Made by a program: the position numbers and the translations under genes | Part shown: positions 33,483 to 42,355 of the stretch, piece after piece | Layout of the letters: every line of letters starts with the position of its first letter | Position numbering within the stretch: the stretch's first letter is position 1 | Assembly: GCA_019118645.1 (NCBI GenBank) | Contig: DWYN01000028.1 | Span: forward strand, 1-64,000 | DNA: 64,000 nt | Reading direction: 5' to 3' | Source of the DNA: Candidatus Blautia excrementipullorum | GTDB taxonomy: Bacteria > Bacillota > Clostridia > Lachnospirales > Lachnospiraceae | The notes under the pieces: model-generated | Told to the model about the DNA's origin: nothing | Databases searched by the model: none | What the model saw: only the letters and a program-made list of their open reading frames with translations

Positions 33483-33998
33483 TTGTTTGAAACAGGTGAG
33501 TACATCGTGTATGGTAAGACAGGTATTTGTCAGGTGATGGGAGTCACCACAATGGATATGGAGGGCATCCCAAAGGACCGGCTGTATTATATTCTGCGTC
33601 CGGACGGAGAAACGGAAGGGAAAATTTATACGCCTGTGGACAATCAAAAAATGGTGATGCGCCGTCTTTTGACGAAGGAGGAAGCGGAAGAGCTGATTAG
33701 TGAGATTCCGGAGATTGAAATGCTTGGCATAGAAAACGAGAAGCAGAGAGAAGATGCATATAAAGAATGTATTAGGAGCTGCCAGTGCCGGGAACTTCTG
33801 CGAATGATCAAAACAATCAAATTTCGTAAACGGGATCGTCTGTCCCGCGGTAAGAAAGCAACTTCCACAGATGAAAAATATCTGAAAACGGCAGAAGAAA
33901 ACTTATACACAGAATTATCAATGCTGCTGAATGTACCTAAAAATAAAATGGAAGACTATATCCATGAAAAGATTCAGGAGGCCGGCAGAAAAGAATGA
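33483..33998 (+). CDS. CarD/CdnL-family transcription factor
   Basis: 171 residues from TTG 33483 (AAAGGGTG site). The N-terminal Tudor-like RNA-polymerase-interacting domain is MFETGEYIVYGKTGICQVMGVTTM to YYILRPDGETEGKIYTPVDN. The helical DNA-binding C-terminus contains LLTKEEAEELISEIPEIE and LKTAEENLYTELSMLLNVPK. CarD proteins bind the polymerase beta subunit and stabilise open complexes. Ends before a clear terminator, so probably a single-gene unit. Confidence 0.92.
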   Translation: MFETGEYIVYGKTGICQVMGVTTMDMEGIPKDRLYYILRPDGETEGKIYTPVDNQKMVMRRLLTKEEAEELISEIPEIEMLGIENEKQREDAYKECIRSCQCRELLRMIKTIKFRKRDRLSRGKKATSTDEKYLKTAEENLYTELSMLLNVPKNKMEDYIHEKIQEAGRKE

Positions 33999-34056
33999 GA
34001 GCAGACGGAGGAGCGTAAGGATCTGCTGCCTGAAAAAACATAGTTATGCATAGATC

Positions 34057-34096
34057 CGGGGTGTAAACAAGAAGAAACGTTTACGCCCTGTTTTTG
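34057..34096 (+). terminator. Terminator after the CarD-like gene
   Basis: CGGGGTGTAAAC / GTTTACGCCCTG, 12 bp with two G-U pairs, then TTTTTG. Confidence 0.8.
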
Positions 34097-34227
34097 ATTT
34101 TTGATACAAATATCATATTCTGAAAAGGCAATATAACATGGAGAAAAAGAGCTGAAAGTATTTGATTTAAAGAATAATACTGATTTCTATTCTGAATTAT
34201 TTTAATTAAATTTAACATAACAGAAAT

Positions 34228-34256
34228 TTGCAAGGCTCACTAATATGTGGTAGAAT
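34228..34256 (+). promoter_or_regulatory. Promoter of the GGDEF gene
   Basis: TTGCAA-N17-TAGAAT about 50 bp upstream of the start codon. Confidence 0.55.
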
Positions 34257-34304
34257 AGGAAAGGTTATAAGACGAATTAAGTCATATTTAGGAGGCTGAC
34301 AGCT

Positions 34305-35846
34305 TTGAAAATATACAGGATTTCTGCGGAAAGCAGGGAAAGATATATAGAGGAAGCTTTCCGCAACAACCGGTTTCTGTGTCTGGTGGCTTCATTATTT
34401 TGTATAGCGGCAGAAGGTTTTAATATTGTCAGGGTTCTTTTCTTATCCAACCGAGGGCTGGAAACGATAAATAACAGGATCTATTTCGGCTTCTATCTTT
34501 TCCTTCTGGTATGTTCTGTTTTGTATCTGATTATTGGAAGAAGGAAATGGGACAATTTAAAAACAGCCAACAGGATTTGTCTTATTTATGCAGGTATTGT
34601 ACTTATGTGGAATACTTGTTTAAATGTTTATGACATTCTCCGTTCTGACAGAGCTCATGTTATTATGGCTGCCACCATGCTTGTTGCCTTTTCGGCTCTT
34701 GTGATTATGGAGCCGGTATATGAACTGATTTATATAGGAGTGAACTATTTTATCTTTATGACATTGGCGGAGATTCCCCTCTATTCCGGCGAGGGATTTA
34801 ATTATACGCTTACTGCAATAATGGCAGGCGTAATATGCGGTGTGCGGTTTCAGCATCTGTGTATTGAACTGGATCAGCGCAACCAGATCAGGGAAATCGG
34901 GCGAAAGCTTGATGAAAGAAGACTTTGGCTTACCAAGGAACAATATGACCTGATCAGCCAGAATGCAGGCTTTATTACGTTTCAATGGGATCTTAAAAGC
35001 GACAGAATTGTATTTTCAAAGAACTGGAAAGAGTTTTTTGAGTGCAGCTATGTGATACCTAAGTTCTGCTCGTTTATTGACCGTACGTCTCTGATACAGG
35101 ATGCTCAAAAGCAAAAAATAGAAAAATGTATGGAGGATGTACAGAGAGGAATTCATTATCAAAAATTTGAGGTTCTCCTTCCTGTAAAGGGGCAGAACCA
35201 GCGGTGGTTTAAAGTACAGGTGGTCTGTCAGCAGCCGGCGTCAGAGGAAAGCGCTATGTGTGCAGTGGGCTTTATCAATGATATTACTGCAGAAAAAGAG
35301 CGGCTCCTGGATTTGGAAAGAAACGCAGCGCTGGATTCGTTTACAGGGCTTTTGAACAAAGCCTCCATTGATGATTACGGGCGCAAATGGCTGGAGGATC
35401 TTTCTCTGAAAATGAATAAAATGGCGATGCTGATTCTGGATATGGACGACTTTAAAAAAATAAATGATACATATGGACATCCCTGCGGGGATTATGTCCT
35501 GAAACAGGTGGCGGAGCAGCTGGTGGAATATGCACCTGAGGGGGCAAAAGTAGGCCGCCTGGGCGGCGATGAATTTCTGGTTCTGATGGAAGTGCAGGGC
35601 AATGAGTACCATATTTATGAATACGCGGCTAAAGTGATTCAGAAAGTGAAAACAATCCGATGGAACGGACAGGATGTGAATGCAAAGTGCAGTATCGGAT
35701 TCGCAGTGGCTGCGGAACCTGGATGGAGTTATGAAAAGCTTTATAAATGTGCGGATGATGCTTTATATACAGCGAAAAAGAGCGGCAAAAACCGTGTCCG
35801 GGAGTACTCGGCGGGACAGACCGAGGAAGAAAGTGCCAAAAGATAA
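34305..35846 (+). CDS. Membrane diguanylate cyclase (PAS-GGDEF)
   Basis: 513 residues from TTG 34305 (AGGAGG nine bases upstream). Five or six membrane segments fill residues 20-185. A PAS-like domain follows at about 220-340 (ISQNAGFITFQWDLKSDRIVFSKNWKEFF). The GGDEF domain (about 345-505) starts DSFTGLLNKASID and contains the intact active site GRLGGDEFLVL. The usual RxxD inhibitory site before it is absent (the position reads YAPE), so product feedback may be weak. It makes c-di-GMP directly upstream of a c-di-GMP riboswitch and an EAL-fusion gene, implying a local signalling circuit. Confidence 0.94.
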   Translation: MKIYRISAESRERYIEEAFRNNRFLCLVASLFCIAAEGFNIVRVLFLSNRGLETINNRIYFGFYLFLLVCSVLYLIIGRRKWDNLKTANRICLIYAGIVLMWNTCLNVYDILRSDRAHVIMAATMLVAFSALVIMEPVYELIYIGVNYFIFMTLAEIPLYSGEGFNYTLTAIMAGVICGVRFQHLCIELDQRNQIREIGRKLDERRLWLTKEQYDLISQNAGFITFQWDLKSDRIVFSKNWKEFFECSYVIPKFCSFIDRTSLIQDAQKQKIEKCMEDVQRGIHYQKFEVLLPVKGQNQRWFKVQVVCQQPASEESAMCAVGFINDITAEKERLLDLERNAALDSFTGLLNKASIDDYGRKWLEDLSLKMNKMAMLILDMDDFKKINDTYGHPCGDYVLKQVAEQLVEYAPEGAKVGRLGGDEFLVLMEVQGNEYHIYEYAAKVIQKVKTIRWNGQDVNAKCSIGFAVAAEPGWSYEKLYKCADDALYTAKKSGKNRVREYSAGQTEEESAKR

Positions 35847-35884
35847 TATACACAGAATATGAAAGAAGAGAGCCCGATTTTAAG

Positions 35885-35914
35885 TTGACACAATCCAAAA
35901 TATTATGATAAAAT
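35885..35914 (+). promoter_or_regulatory. Promoter of the exopolysaccharide operon
   Basis: TTGACA-N18-TAAAAT, followed by about 75 bp of leader and then the riboswitch. Confidence 0.6.
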
Positions 35915-35984
35915 AAGGACATTCAGAACAGCATAATTAAATTTATGCTATATAACTATATAAATGGAGGCAGAGCAGAAAGCC

Positions 35985-36068
35985 GTTTTAAAATTGAATA
36001 AGTTGGGCAAACCTATAGAAATATAGGGACGCAAAGTTTAGTGTCTAAGGAAGTATCTATGATTGACT
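35985..36068 (+). ncRNA. c-di-GMP-I (GEMM-I) riboswitch
   Basis: The conserved core GGGCAAACC, then CTATA-GAAA-TATAG (stem with GNRA tetraloop), then GGGACGCAAAG matches the GEMM-I aptamer, with the second stem region GTTTAGTGTCTAAGGAAG after it. It lies between the promoter and a terminator in the 5' leader of the channel/EAL gene. c-di-GMP therefore probably controls read-through into the whole polysaccharide operon. Whether ligand switches it on or off cannot be read directly. Confidence 0.92.
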
Positions 36069-36102
36069 GGCTGCATTTGACCTTTTCAAATGCAGCCTTT
36101 TT
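36069..36102 (+). terminator. Riboswitch expression-platform terminator
   Basis: Perfect GGCTGCATTTG / CAAATGCAGCC stem with a 7-base loop and TTTTT tail, directly after the aptamer. Confidence 0.9.
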
Positions 36103-36135
36103 GTATCAATTAAAACAGGAAGGCGGAAATAGAAG

Positions 36136-37695
36136 ATGAAAAAATGGATTTCGTACGCAACATTATTGGTTATGACTGGGGTAGCCGTAACTTTAACTGT
36201 AATGGCCCCGGATATCCTTTCCAGGATTTTTGGCGGAATTATGACAGGAATTATAATTCTGGGAAGCTTTTTGGGGGTAATTCCGATTATAAATTACAGC
36301 GCCGGATTCGGCCATGCAAACAAAAACATTCGAAATGCGCAGAAGGCCCAGACTTCCATGCCCTGGCTGGCAGTTGCAAAAATGGACAACTTCTTCAATC
36401 AAAAAGTACTGGACAGGCTGTTTGAACAGTATAAAGAGAAGGTTGAGGAGGAAAGAAAAAATAATATGATCATCGAGGGCATTGACGAGATGATCAATGA
36501 GGACGAGCTCTCCATAAGGTGCTGGCAGGGAGTTATACTTCAGATTCCGGGTACTCTGACAGGTTTGGGACTTCTGGGAACATTCATTGGTCTGATAACC
36601 GGTATCAGCAGTGTGCAGATCAGTTCTGTGGATGCAACGCTGGCCAGCATTCAGACACTATTCGAGGGAATCAGAATAGCCTTTTACACTTCTATTTCCG
36701 GTGTGATTCTTTCCGTCCTGTTCAATATTATTTATAAGATACTTTGGAATATTATGATCCGGGATCTTGGAATGTTTACGGCTCTGTTCCAGAGAAATAT
36801 TATTCCGTCTGTAGAGGAACAGGAAAGATATTCTCAGAAAAAAGATATGCAGAAGATACAGGAAAGACTGAAACATCTTCCGCATAATGAAGGATATTCT
36901 CTTGCGAATTCAAATGCCGCTATGCTGAACAGCGCAGGCAGCGAGTCTGTACTGATGCCGCAGATCCTGGCGGGATTGAAAAATAATGAATTTACATTTT
37001 ATCTTCAGCCAAGATTTGACCTGAATACCCAGAGAATTATCGGCGCAGAAGCACTGGTGCGCTGGAACCACGCCAAGCTGGGAGTGATCGCTCCCTCGGT
37101 ATTTGTGCCGATACTGGAAAAGAACGGATATATTGCAAAGCTTGACCAGTATATATGGAGAAAAGTCTGTGCGAAAATCAGAGAATGGATCGATGAAGGG
37201 GTACATCCGGTGCCTGTCGCCATTAATATTTCGAAAACAGATATCCTTGCGCTGGATATCTCCGAAGTGTTTTCAGACCTGGTCGATGAATATAAAATTC
37301 CTCCAAGATATGTGGAGTTTGATATCGCCCAGAATGCGTACCTGGAATCCAGAGACGTCACTCTGCAGTTCGAGAAAAATATTCAGCAGAAAGGCTTCCG
37401 GGTTGTGGTGGACGGTTTTAAAGGCGACTTCTTTGGACTGCACTCAGGAGAAGCGGTTCCCTATGCTGACGCATATAAACTGGATCTCAGATTTTGTCCG
37501 GAGGATACAAATATCACAGCTATCGCGGAACAGGCGAGAAATATGCAGGTTAATCTTGTGGCGGAAGGCATTGAGAGCATGAAACAGATGTCGCTTCTTC
37601 GGAAAAACGGCATTACAGAAGGCCAGGGCTTTTATTTATCAAAGTCTGTTCCTATTGATGAGTTTGAGAAGATAATGAATTGGAGAGAAGAATGA
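36136..37695 (+). CDS. MotA/TolQ/ExbB-like channel fused to a degenerate EAL domain
   Basis: 519 residues. Four membrane segments (about 6-24, 31-52, 133-157, 180-203) form a MotA/ExbB-type unit, with the signature LPGTLTGLGLLGTFIGLITGI-like stretch at 137-157. The C-terminal 245 residues are an EAL domain. Present are EAL 305-307 (AEALVRW), Asn364 (INIS), Lys448 (YKLD), Glu477 (VAEGIE) and Gln497 (GQGF). However, the TE metal ligand reads AQ (398-399) and the DDFG motif reads DGFK (426-429). Hydrolysis is therefore unlikely and c-di-GMP sensing is likely. ATGA overlap with the next, MotB-like gene. Probably a c-di-GMP-gated ion-driven motor unit serving polysaccharide assembly. Confidence 0.88.
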   Translation: MKKWISYATLLVMTGVAVTLTVMAPDILSRIFGGIMTGIIILGSFLGVIPIINYSAGFGHANKNIRNAQKAQTSMPWLAVAKMDNFFNQKVLDRLFEQYKEKVEEERKNNMIIEGIDEMINEDELSIRCWQGVILQIPGTLTGLGLLGTFIGLITGISSVQISSVDATLASIQTLFEGIRIAFYTSISGVILSVLFNIIYKILWNIMIRDLGMFTALFQRNIIPSVEEQERYSQKKDMQKIQERLKHLPHNEGYSLANSNAAMLNSAGSESVLMPQILAGLKNNEFTFYLQPRFDLNTQRIIGAEALVRWNHAKLGVIAPSVFVPILEKNGYIAKLDQYIWRKVCAKIREWIDEGVHPVPVAINISKTDILALDISEVFSDLVDEYKIPPRYVEFDIAQNAYLESRDVTLQFEKNIQQKGFRVVVDGFKGDFFGLHSGEAVPYADAYKLDLRFCPEDTNITAIAEQARNMQVNLVAEGIESMKQMSLLRKNGITEGQGFYLSKSVPIDEFEKIMNWREE

Positions 37696-39380
37696 AAAAG
37701 CAGAAAAAATCTCATTCAGAAATCAATTACTGGCAGTCAAATACAGATATGATGACTGGTCTCGTGCTCATTTTGGTTCTGATTATTCTCCTGCTGATTC
37801 TATATCTGATGCAGATACCGGAAGATACGCTTCCGGATGCGGACGCAGGGGATGGCTATACGGTGGACAATGAGCTGGGTGACACTACAGATGATCATGC
37901 CGATTATGCCGGCGGCGGTTACGAAGACGATGATGACCGGGACGGCGGCGGAGGCGGAGGAGACGAGGAGTACGAGGAAGAAGAGGACATCCAATCCGGC
38001 GGAGGCGGCGGAGGCGGAGGAGACGATTACGGCGGAGACTATGAGTATCCTTATCCTCCCACCAGCGGAGACGAGTGGGGCAAGGCTGCTGTTTACGCGA
38101 CTGTGGTAGACGAAGAGACAGGCCGTGCTATCCGGCAGGCAGGTATAACCTTCGAGCTGTATGAAGAGCAGGGCGGAGACGAGGGCGGTTCCCTTCGATT
38201 CCTTAATACATATTATCCGGAAAAACAGGAGTACCGTAATTACGAAACTACAGAAGAAGGCGTATTTTATCTCCCGGAGAAGATAGACGAAGGAAATTAT
38301 TATTTTAAGCAGATATCCGAAGTGGAGGGGTATGATCTGGCAGAAGCCGTGCACTTTGAAGTGGACGATGTATATGACTGGCCGGATCCCTATGTAGTGT
38401 CCATCGCTATTTCTCCGGCGAAAAATATCATTCCGATAGAATTGACAGACGCAGATACCCAGGAACCCATTGCGGACGGCACCTTTAAAATTACCGCTGC
38501 AGAGGATATCCTTACGGCAGACGGAACTGTGCGCTATGCTCAGGGCGATACGGCGGATACAGTTGAGCTGGATGAGGACGGGCAGGGACAAAGCCAGGAA
38601 TTATATTTGGGAGATTATATTGTCTCTCAGGATACGATACCGCAATACTACGCAAGTATAGAAAGCACTGCCGCCCGGACTGTGGACGCGAAAGATGGAG
38701 GCACTCCGGACGCTGTGAAATTTACCTGCGAAAAAACAGAGATTGCGCTGTCACTTTCTGATGAGATTTATACCGGTCAAAAGCTGGAGGGAGCAGAATT
38801 TGTTCTTTCCTGTGACAAATATCCGGAGCTGACCCAAAGTGCGGAGACGGATAAAAACGGAGAGTTGATTTTTACAGACCTGGAAAAGAACAGAACTTAT
38901 GAGCTGAAACAGGTCAGCGCTCCGGACGATTACAAATTTGATGACACTGCCGTAGAGATTACCGTATCAGAAGACGGACGAATTGACGGAGAGGCAAAAG
39001 TTTCCTTTGAGCTGACGAATTATATTCCGCGTATCAACATCGGTGCAAAGGATATGATTTTAGGAAAACCTGCTTCAGATATGAGCCTGTCACTGTACAG
39101 CGGGGACGGTCAGCTGATCCGTACCTGGACTACAGGCGGTACAGAAGTGACTTTTGAAAATCTTTCAGAGGGCGAATATTATATTCTGCTGGACGGAGAT
39201 GAAGACAAGAAATACGAATTCAGCTTTTCCGAAGATGAAGCAATGCAGGAATTTTCTGTCTCAGTCTGGACGTTGCAGGATATTATTATAATCGCTGCAG
39301 GATGCGGAGCAGTGATACTGGGTATATCTGCAGCCATTGTAATTGTAAGAAAAAAGGTCAGGAAAGGAAATAAGTCGTGA
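37692..39380 (+). CDS. MotB-like N-terminus with SpaA-type extracellular domains
   Basis: 562 residues from ATG 37692, overlapping the previous stop; the ORF-track TTG start is 12 bases earlier. Residues 12-42 (NYWQSNTDMMTGLVLILV) resemble the single MotB/ExbD helix, with Asp19 at the proton-carrier position. An acidic poly-Gly/Asp/Glu stretch (about 50-115) follows. Three or four SpaA/Cna-B-like prealbumin folds come next (KAAVYATVVDEETGRAIRQAGITFELY, KLEGAEFVLSCD, YELKQVSAPDDYKF). A C-terminal membrane helix and basic tail (RKKVRKGNK) end it. There is no OmpA-type peptidoglycan-binding domain and no LPXTG. Likely the stator partner of the MotA-like fusion, with an unusual wall-facing module. 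Confidence 0.82.
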   Translation: MKKQKKSHSEINYWQSNTDMMTGLVLILVLIILLLILYLMQIPEDTLPDADAGDGYTVDNELGDTTDDHADYAGGGYEDDDDRDGGGGGGDEEYEEEEDIQSGGGGGGGGDDYGGDYEYPYPPTSGDEWGKAAVYATVVDEETGRAIRQAGITFELYEEQGGDEGGSLRFLNTYYPEKQEYRNYETTEEGVFYLPEKIDEGNYYFKQISEVEGYDLAEAVHFEVDDVYDWPDPYVVSIAISPAKNIIPIELTDADTQEPIADGTFKITAAEDILTADGTVRYAQGDTADTVELDEDGQGQSQELYLGDYIVSQDTIPQYYASIESTAARTVDAKDGGTPDAVKFTCEKTEIALSLSDEIYTGQKLEGAEFVLSCDKYPELTQSAETDKNGELIFTDLEKNRTYELKQVSAPDDYKFDDTAVEITVSEDGRIDGEAKVSFELTNYIPRINIGAKDMILGKPASDMSLSLYSGDGQLIRTWTTGGTEVTFENLSEGEYYILLDGDEDKKYEFSFSEDEAMQEFSVSVWTLQDIIIIAAGCGAVILGISAAIVIVRKKVRKGNKS

Positions 39381-41041
39381 GAAATAACGGAATTCATATT
39401 AGAATCGCAGATATCATATATGGAATAATTAAACGCCGCTTTTTGATCATCGGACTGACGGTGGCTGGACTTCTTATCGGCGTTGTACTTTCCGGAATTT
39501 CCTATCTGCAGGGAGAAATGAGCAAAGAATATATTATTACTAGCTCATTTTCGGTGAATACACAGACAGACAACGGACTGTTCACCTCGGGGTACGATTT
39601 TCCAAGCTCCAGTGACATTGATATGGCCAAGGAGCTGACGGAAACTGTTTCCTATGTTCTGAAAAGCGATAAGATGCTGGACGAAATCATTGATTCTCTG
39701 GGGCTTCTCGGAGTTACCACAAAGGATATAGCGGATAATCTGACGCTGACGACGTACGGCGAAACCCAGATCATCGAAATGTCTCTGTACTGGAGGAGCG
39801 CAGACGAGGGAATTAATATTCTGTCAGAAATTAACAGTCAGGCCCCGGAAATGTTAGAGGAAACTCTTAATATCGGAAATACGGCAGTGATTAATCAGCC
39901 CAGCGCGAAATATCTCATCGGCGGAAGTGTCAATGTGGTTTTGTGGGGTTATCTGGCCCTGCTTGGCTTTGGGCTCAGCATCGGAATTATACTGCTGGAA
40001 TTGATTATGCGTCCTACTCTGCTGAACGTAGAGGATATCGAAAATGCCTATGGGCTGGAAGTCCTGTGCGAGATTGCGGATGACAAAGCATATTTTGAGA
40101 AAAAAAGATCCATTCTGATTGACGACGGGACAAGCACAGACGTGAGGGAAAGCTTTTCCTCCGCTGCGCATATTATACAGAATCATCTGCGGAAGAAAGA
40201 CGGTCCCCACATCATTTACATTACCTCCGCCCTGAAAAGCGAGGGAAAAACGAATGTGATCGCGAACCTTGGCGTGCAGCTTGCCGAGCTGGAAAAGAAG
40301 GTTCTTCTGATTGATCTGGATATGAAAAATCCGAACCTGGGCGGACTGTTTCTGAAAAGAGTAGATTATGATCATTCTCTGAACGCTTTCTATGCAGGGG
40401 ATATTACAAAGGAAGAGGCGGTGATTCCGCTGACCGGATATCTGGATATCATGCCGACGATTCTGGAGAGAAGCGCGATTCCTCTGGACAGCAACCTGTT
40501 CCAGGTGATACGGGAGATCTCGGAAGGTTACGATTATGTTCTCCTGGACACGGCTCCGGTAGGCTTGACGGCGGATCCTATGAGTCTGAATCAGATTGCT
40601 TCTGCGGCGCTGTTTGTAATCCGCTATGATAACGCCACACTGCAGGAAATCAAAGAAGCTCTTGAGCGAGTGGAAAAATCAGGCGTTGACCTTCTTGGCT
40701 GTGTGGTAAACGGAATTAAGGTAAGCCGAAGGGGAGTCAAAAACCCGGTCAAAGAAAGAGAAAACATAAGAAAGGCAGAATTAAAGAGGGATACATTGGG
40801 AGAACCCCTTGTGAATCTGGAAAACTCGGCCGGTGAGAATGGTTTCGGTACAGAAAAAGCAGAGAATGATTCTCTGGTAGCAGGTCTTGCGGCGGATGAA
40901 GCGGCAGAAAGGGAAGAGGAAAAACGGGAAATTACCTCCAGCGGAGACTTCGTAGACTTCCTTTTCCAGGAGGAAAGCAACCAAAATACAGAGAATACAA
41001 AAAAGAAAAATAGGACACCGGAAAATAAGAACAATAAATAA
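39377..41041 (+). CDS. Wzz/BY-kinase-like chain-length regulator and ATPase
   Basis: 554 residues from GTG 39377 (GTGA overlap with the previous stop). The N-terminal Wzz domain has membrane helices at about 22-43 and 190-213 around an extracytoplasmic loop. The C-terminal P-loop ATPase shows Walker A LKSEGKTNVIANLG, A-prime LLIDLDMKNPNLG and Walker B YVLLDTAPVGLTADP. It combines the roles of CpsC and CpsD in polymer length control. The last 120 residues contain no tyrosine, so the usual C-terminal Tyr autophosphorylation cluster is missing. Confidence 0.9.
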   Translation: MRNNGIHIRIADIIYGIIKRRFLIIGLTVAGLLIGVVLSGISYLQGEMSKEYIITSSFSVNTQTDNGLFTSGYDFPSSSDIDMAKELTETVSYVLKSDKMLDEIIDSLGLLGVTTKDIADNLTLTTYGETQIIEMSLYWRSADEGINILSEINSQAPEMLEETLNIGNTAVINQPSAKYLIGGSVNVVLWGYLALLGFGLSIGIILLELIMRPTLLNVEDIENAYGLEVLCEIADDKAYFEKKRSILIDDGTSTDVRESFSSAAHIIQNHLRKKDGPHIIYITSALKSEGKTNVIANLGVQLAELEKKVLLIDLDMKNPNLGGLFLKRVDYDHSLNAFYAGDITKEEAVIPLTGYLDIMPTILERSAIPLDSNLFQVIREISEGYDYVLLDTAPVGLTADPMSLNQIASAALFVIRYDNATLQEIKEALERVEKSGVDLLGCVVNGIKVSRRGVKNPVKERENIRKAELKRDTLGEPLVNLENSAGENGFGTEKAENDSLVAGLAADEAAEREEEKREITSSGDFVDFLFQEESNQNTENTKKKNRTPENKNNK

Positions 41042-41059
41042 AAGATTGGGAGTAGCAAG

Positions 41060-42322
41060 ATGGCAGGAACAATTAGTAATGCAAAGAGAAACAGTTTTAA
41101 AGTTGAGTTGCTTGTGGTTTTTGCCATTTTGATTTCCCTGGGCTTTCCGGGGAATTATGCGCTGGCATATGGCGAACAGCTGGAGACAGTGATGGTGTAT
41201 GCGGTGTTCATTGCAGAAATCCTTGCCATGCTGCTTTCCAGCGGAGGAAGCTGGCTGGATATTCAGATTATAAACCTGGACAGGAAATATATAGTAATGT
41301 ATTTGTTTGCCGCTGTGATTTTTATTGAGTCTATGCTGGTAACACAAGATAAAGGTCTGGAGTTTATTACCTGTACACGATTGGCTGTGACCCTCCTTTT
41401 TGTGATCTGGCTGCAGGAACAATTTGAATTTGAGCGAATGGTAGAACTTATCTGCATTGCACAGGTTTTATTTCTTATTTTTACCTTACTTTTTACATCC
41501 CAATATTTCAGCTATGCGTTTTCAGGCGGCAGACCCTTTGCAGAGCCGTTTATCGGATTATATTCGACAAAAAACACATGTGCCGCAGAGCTGGCTTTCG
41601 GGATTATTCTAATAGCTTTTTTGATCCGGCAGAGGCTGCATAACGGAAGACAATATTTCTGGTGGATGGTAATCGAGGCTGTGCAGATAGCACTGATCCT
41701 GATGTGCCAGGCAACGGGAGCGATGGTCTGTACTGTGTGCGTACTTGTACTGTTCTTCTTTTTGAAATATATTCGCCTGCCTCTGGGATGGATTTATATA
41801 TCCGGCAGTATTCTCTTTTTGTTTTTGACGCTGACGCTGATGCCGGCTTTTGAATGGATATTTGAGCTTTTAGGAAAAGATGCCACATTAACAGGAAGAA
41901 TTCCATTGTGGAATCAGATGATAACCGTTATGACAAACCATAATACATTTACTGGCTTCGGATATGGAATGTTCTGGCGGGATGAGGCTGCGGTGGCTTT
42001 AGTGCGGGCGCCGTTTGAAGAAACCACATTTTTGGGAAGCATTTCATCCGGTGCTCACAATATGCTGATGGAATTTTGGGCAAACAGCGGACTGATTGGG
42101 ATTGCGCTGCTTTTTGCCATGCTTCTGTTTTCCATGAGAAAAGTACAGGCATTTTCGGAAGAAAAATACATTTTTTGCGCTCTTATTTTAGTTTATTTAA
42201 TGCTGAATGGACTTACGGAGAGATGCCTGGGAGGAAACTATGATTATAAAATGATGGGATTTTTACTGGTTATTGCAGTTGGATGCCGCTTATCAGGCAT
42301 GCAGGACAAAGATACTTGCTGA
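41060..42322 (+). CDS. O-antigen polymerase/ligase-like membrane protein (Wzy)
   Basis: 420 residues with about eleven membrane segments. The long extracytoplasmic loop includes GRIPLWNQMITVMTNHNTFTGFGYGMFW, the Wzy_C/O-antigen ligase pattern. SSGAHNMLMEFWANSGLIGIALL carries the conserved histidine. It probably polymerises the repeat unit on the outer face of the membrane. Confidence 0.88.
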   Translation: MAGTISNAKRNSFKVELLVVFAILISLGFPGNYALAYGEQLETVMVYAVFIAEILAMLLSSGGSWLDIQIINLDRKYIVMYLFAAVIFIESMLVTQDKGLEFITCTRLAVTLLFVIWLQEQFEFERMVELICIAQVLFLIFTLLFTSQYFSYAFSGGRPFAEPFIGLYSTKNTCAAELAFGIILIAFLIRQRLHNGRQYFWWMVIEAVQIALILMCQATGAMVCTVCVLVLFFFLKYIRLPLGWIYISGSILFLFLTLTLMPAFEWIFELLGKDATLTGRIPLWNQMITVMTNHNTFTGFGYGMFWRDEAAVALVRAPFEETTFLGSISSGAHNMLMEFWANSGLIGIALLFAMLLFSMRKVQAFSEEKYIFCALILVYLMLNGLTERCLGGNYDYKMMGFLLVIAVGCRLSGMQDKDTC

Positions 42323-42355
42323 AACAGGTAAAAAAGTAAAAGAAACGAGGATAAT

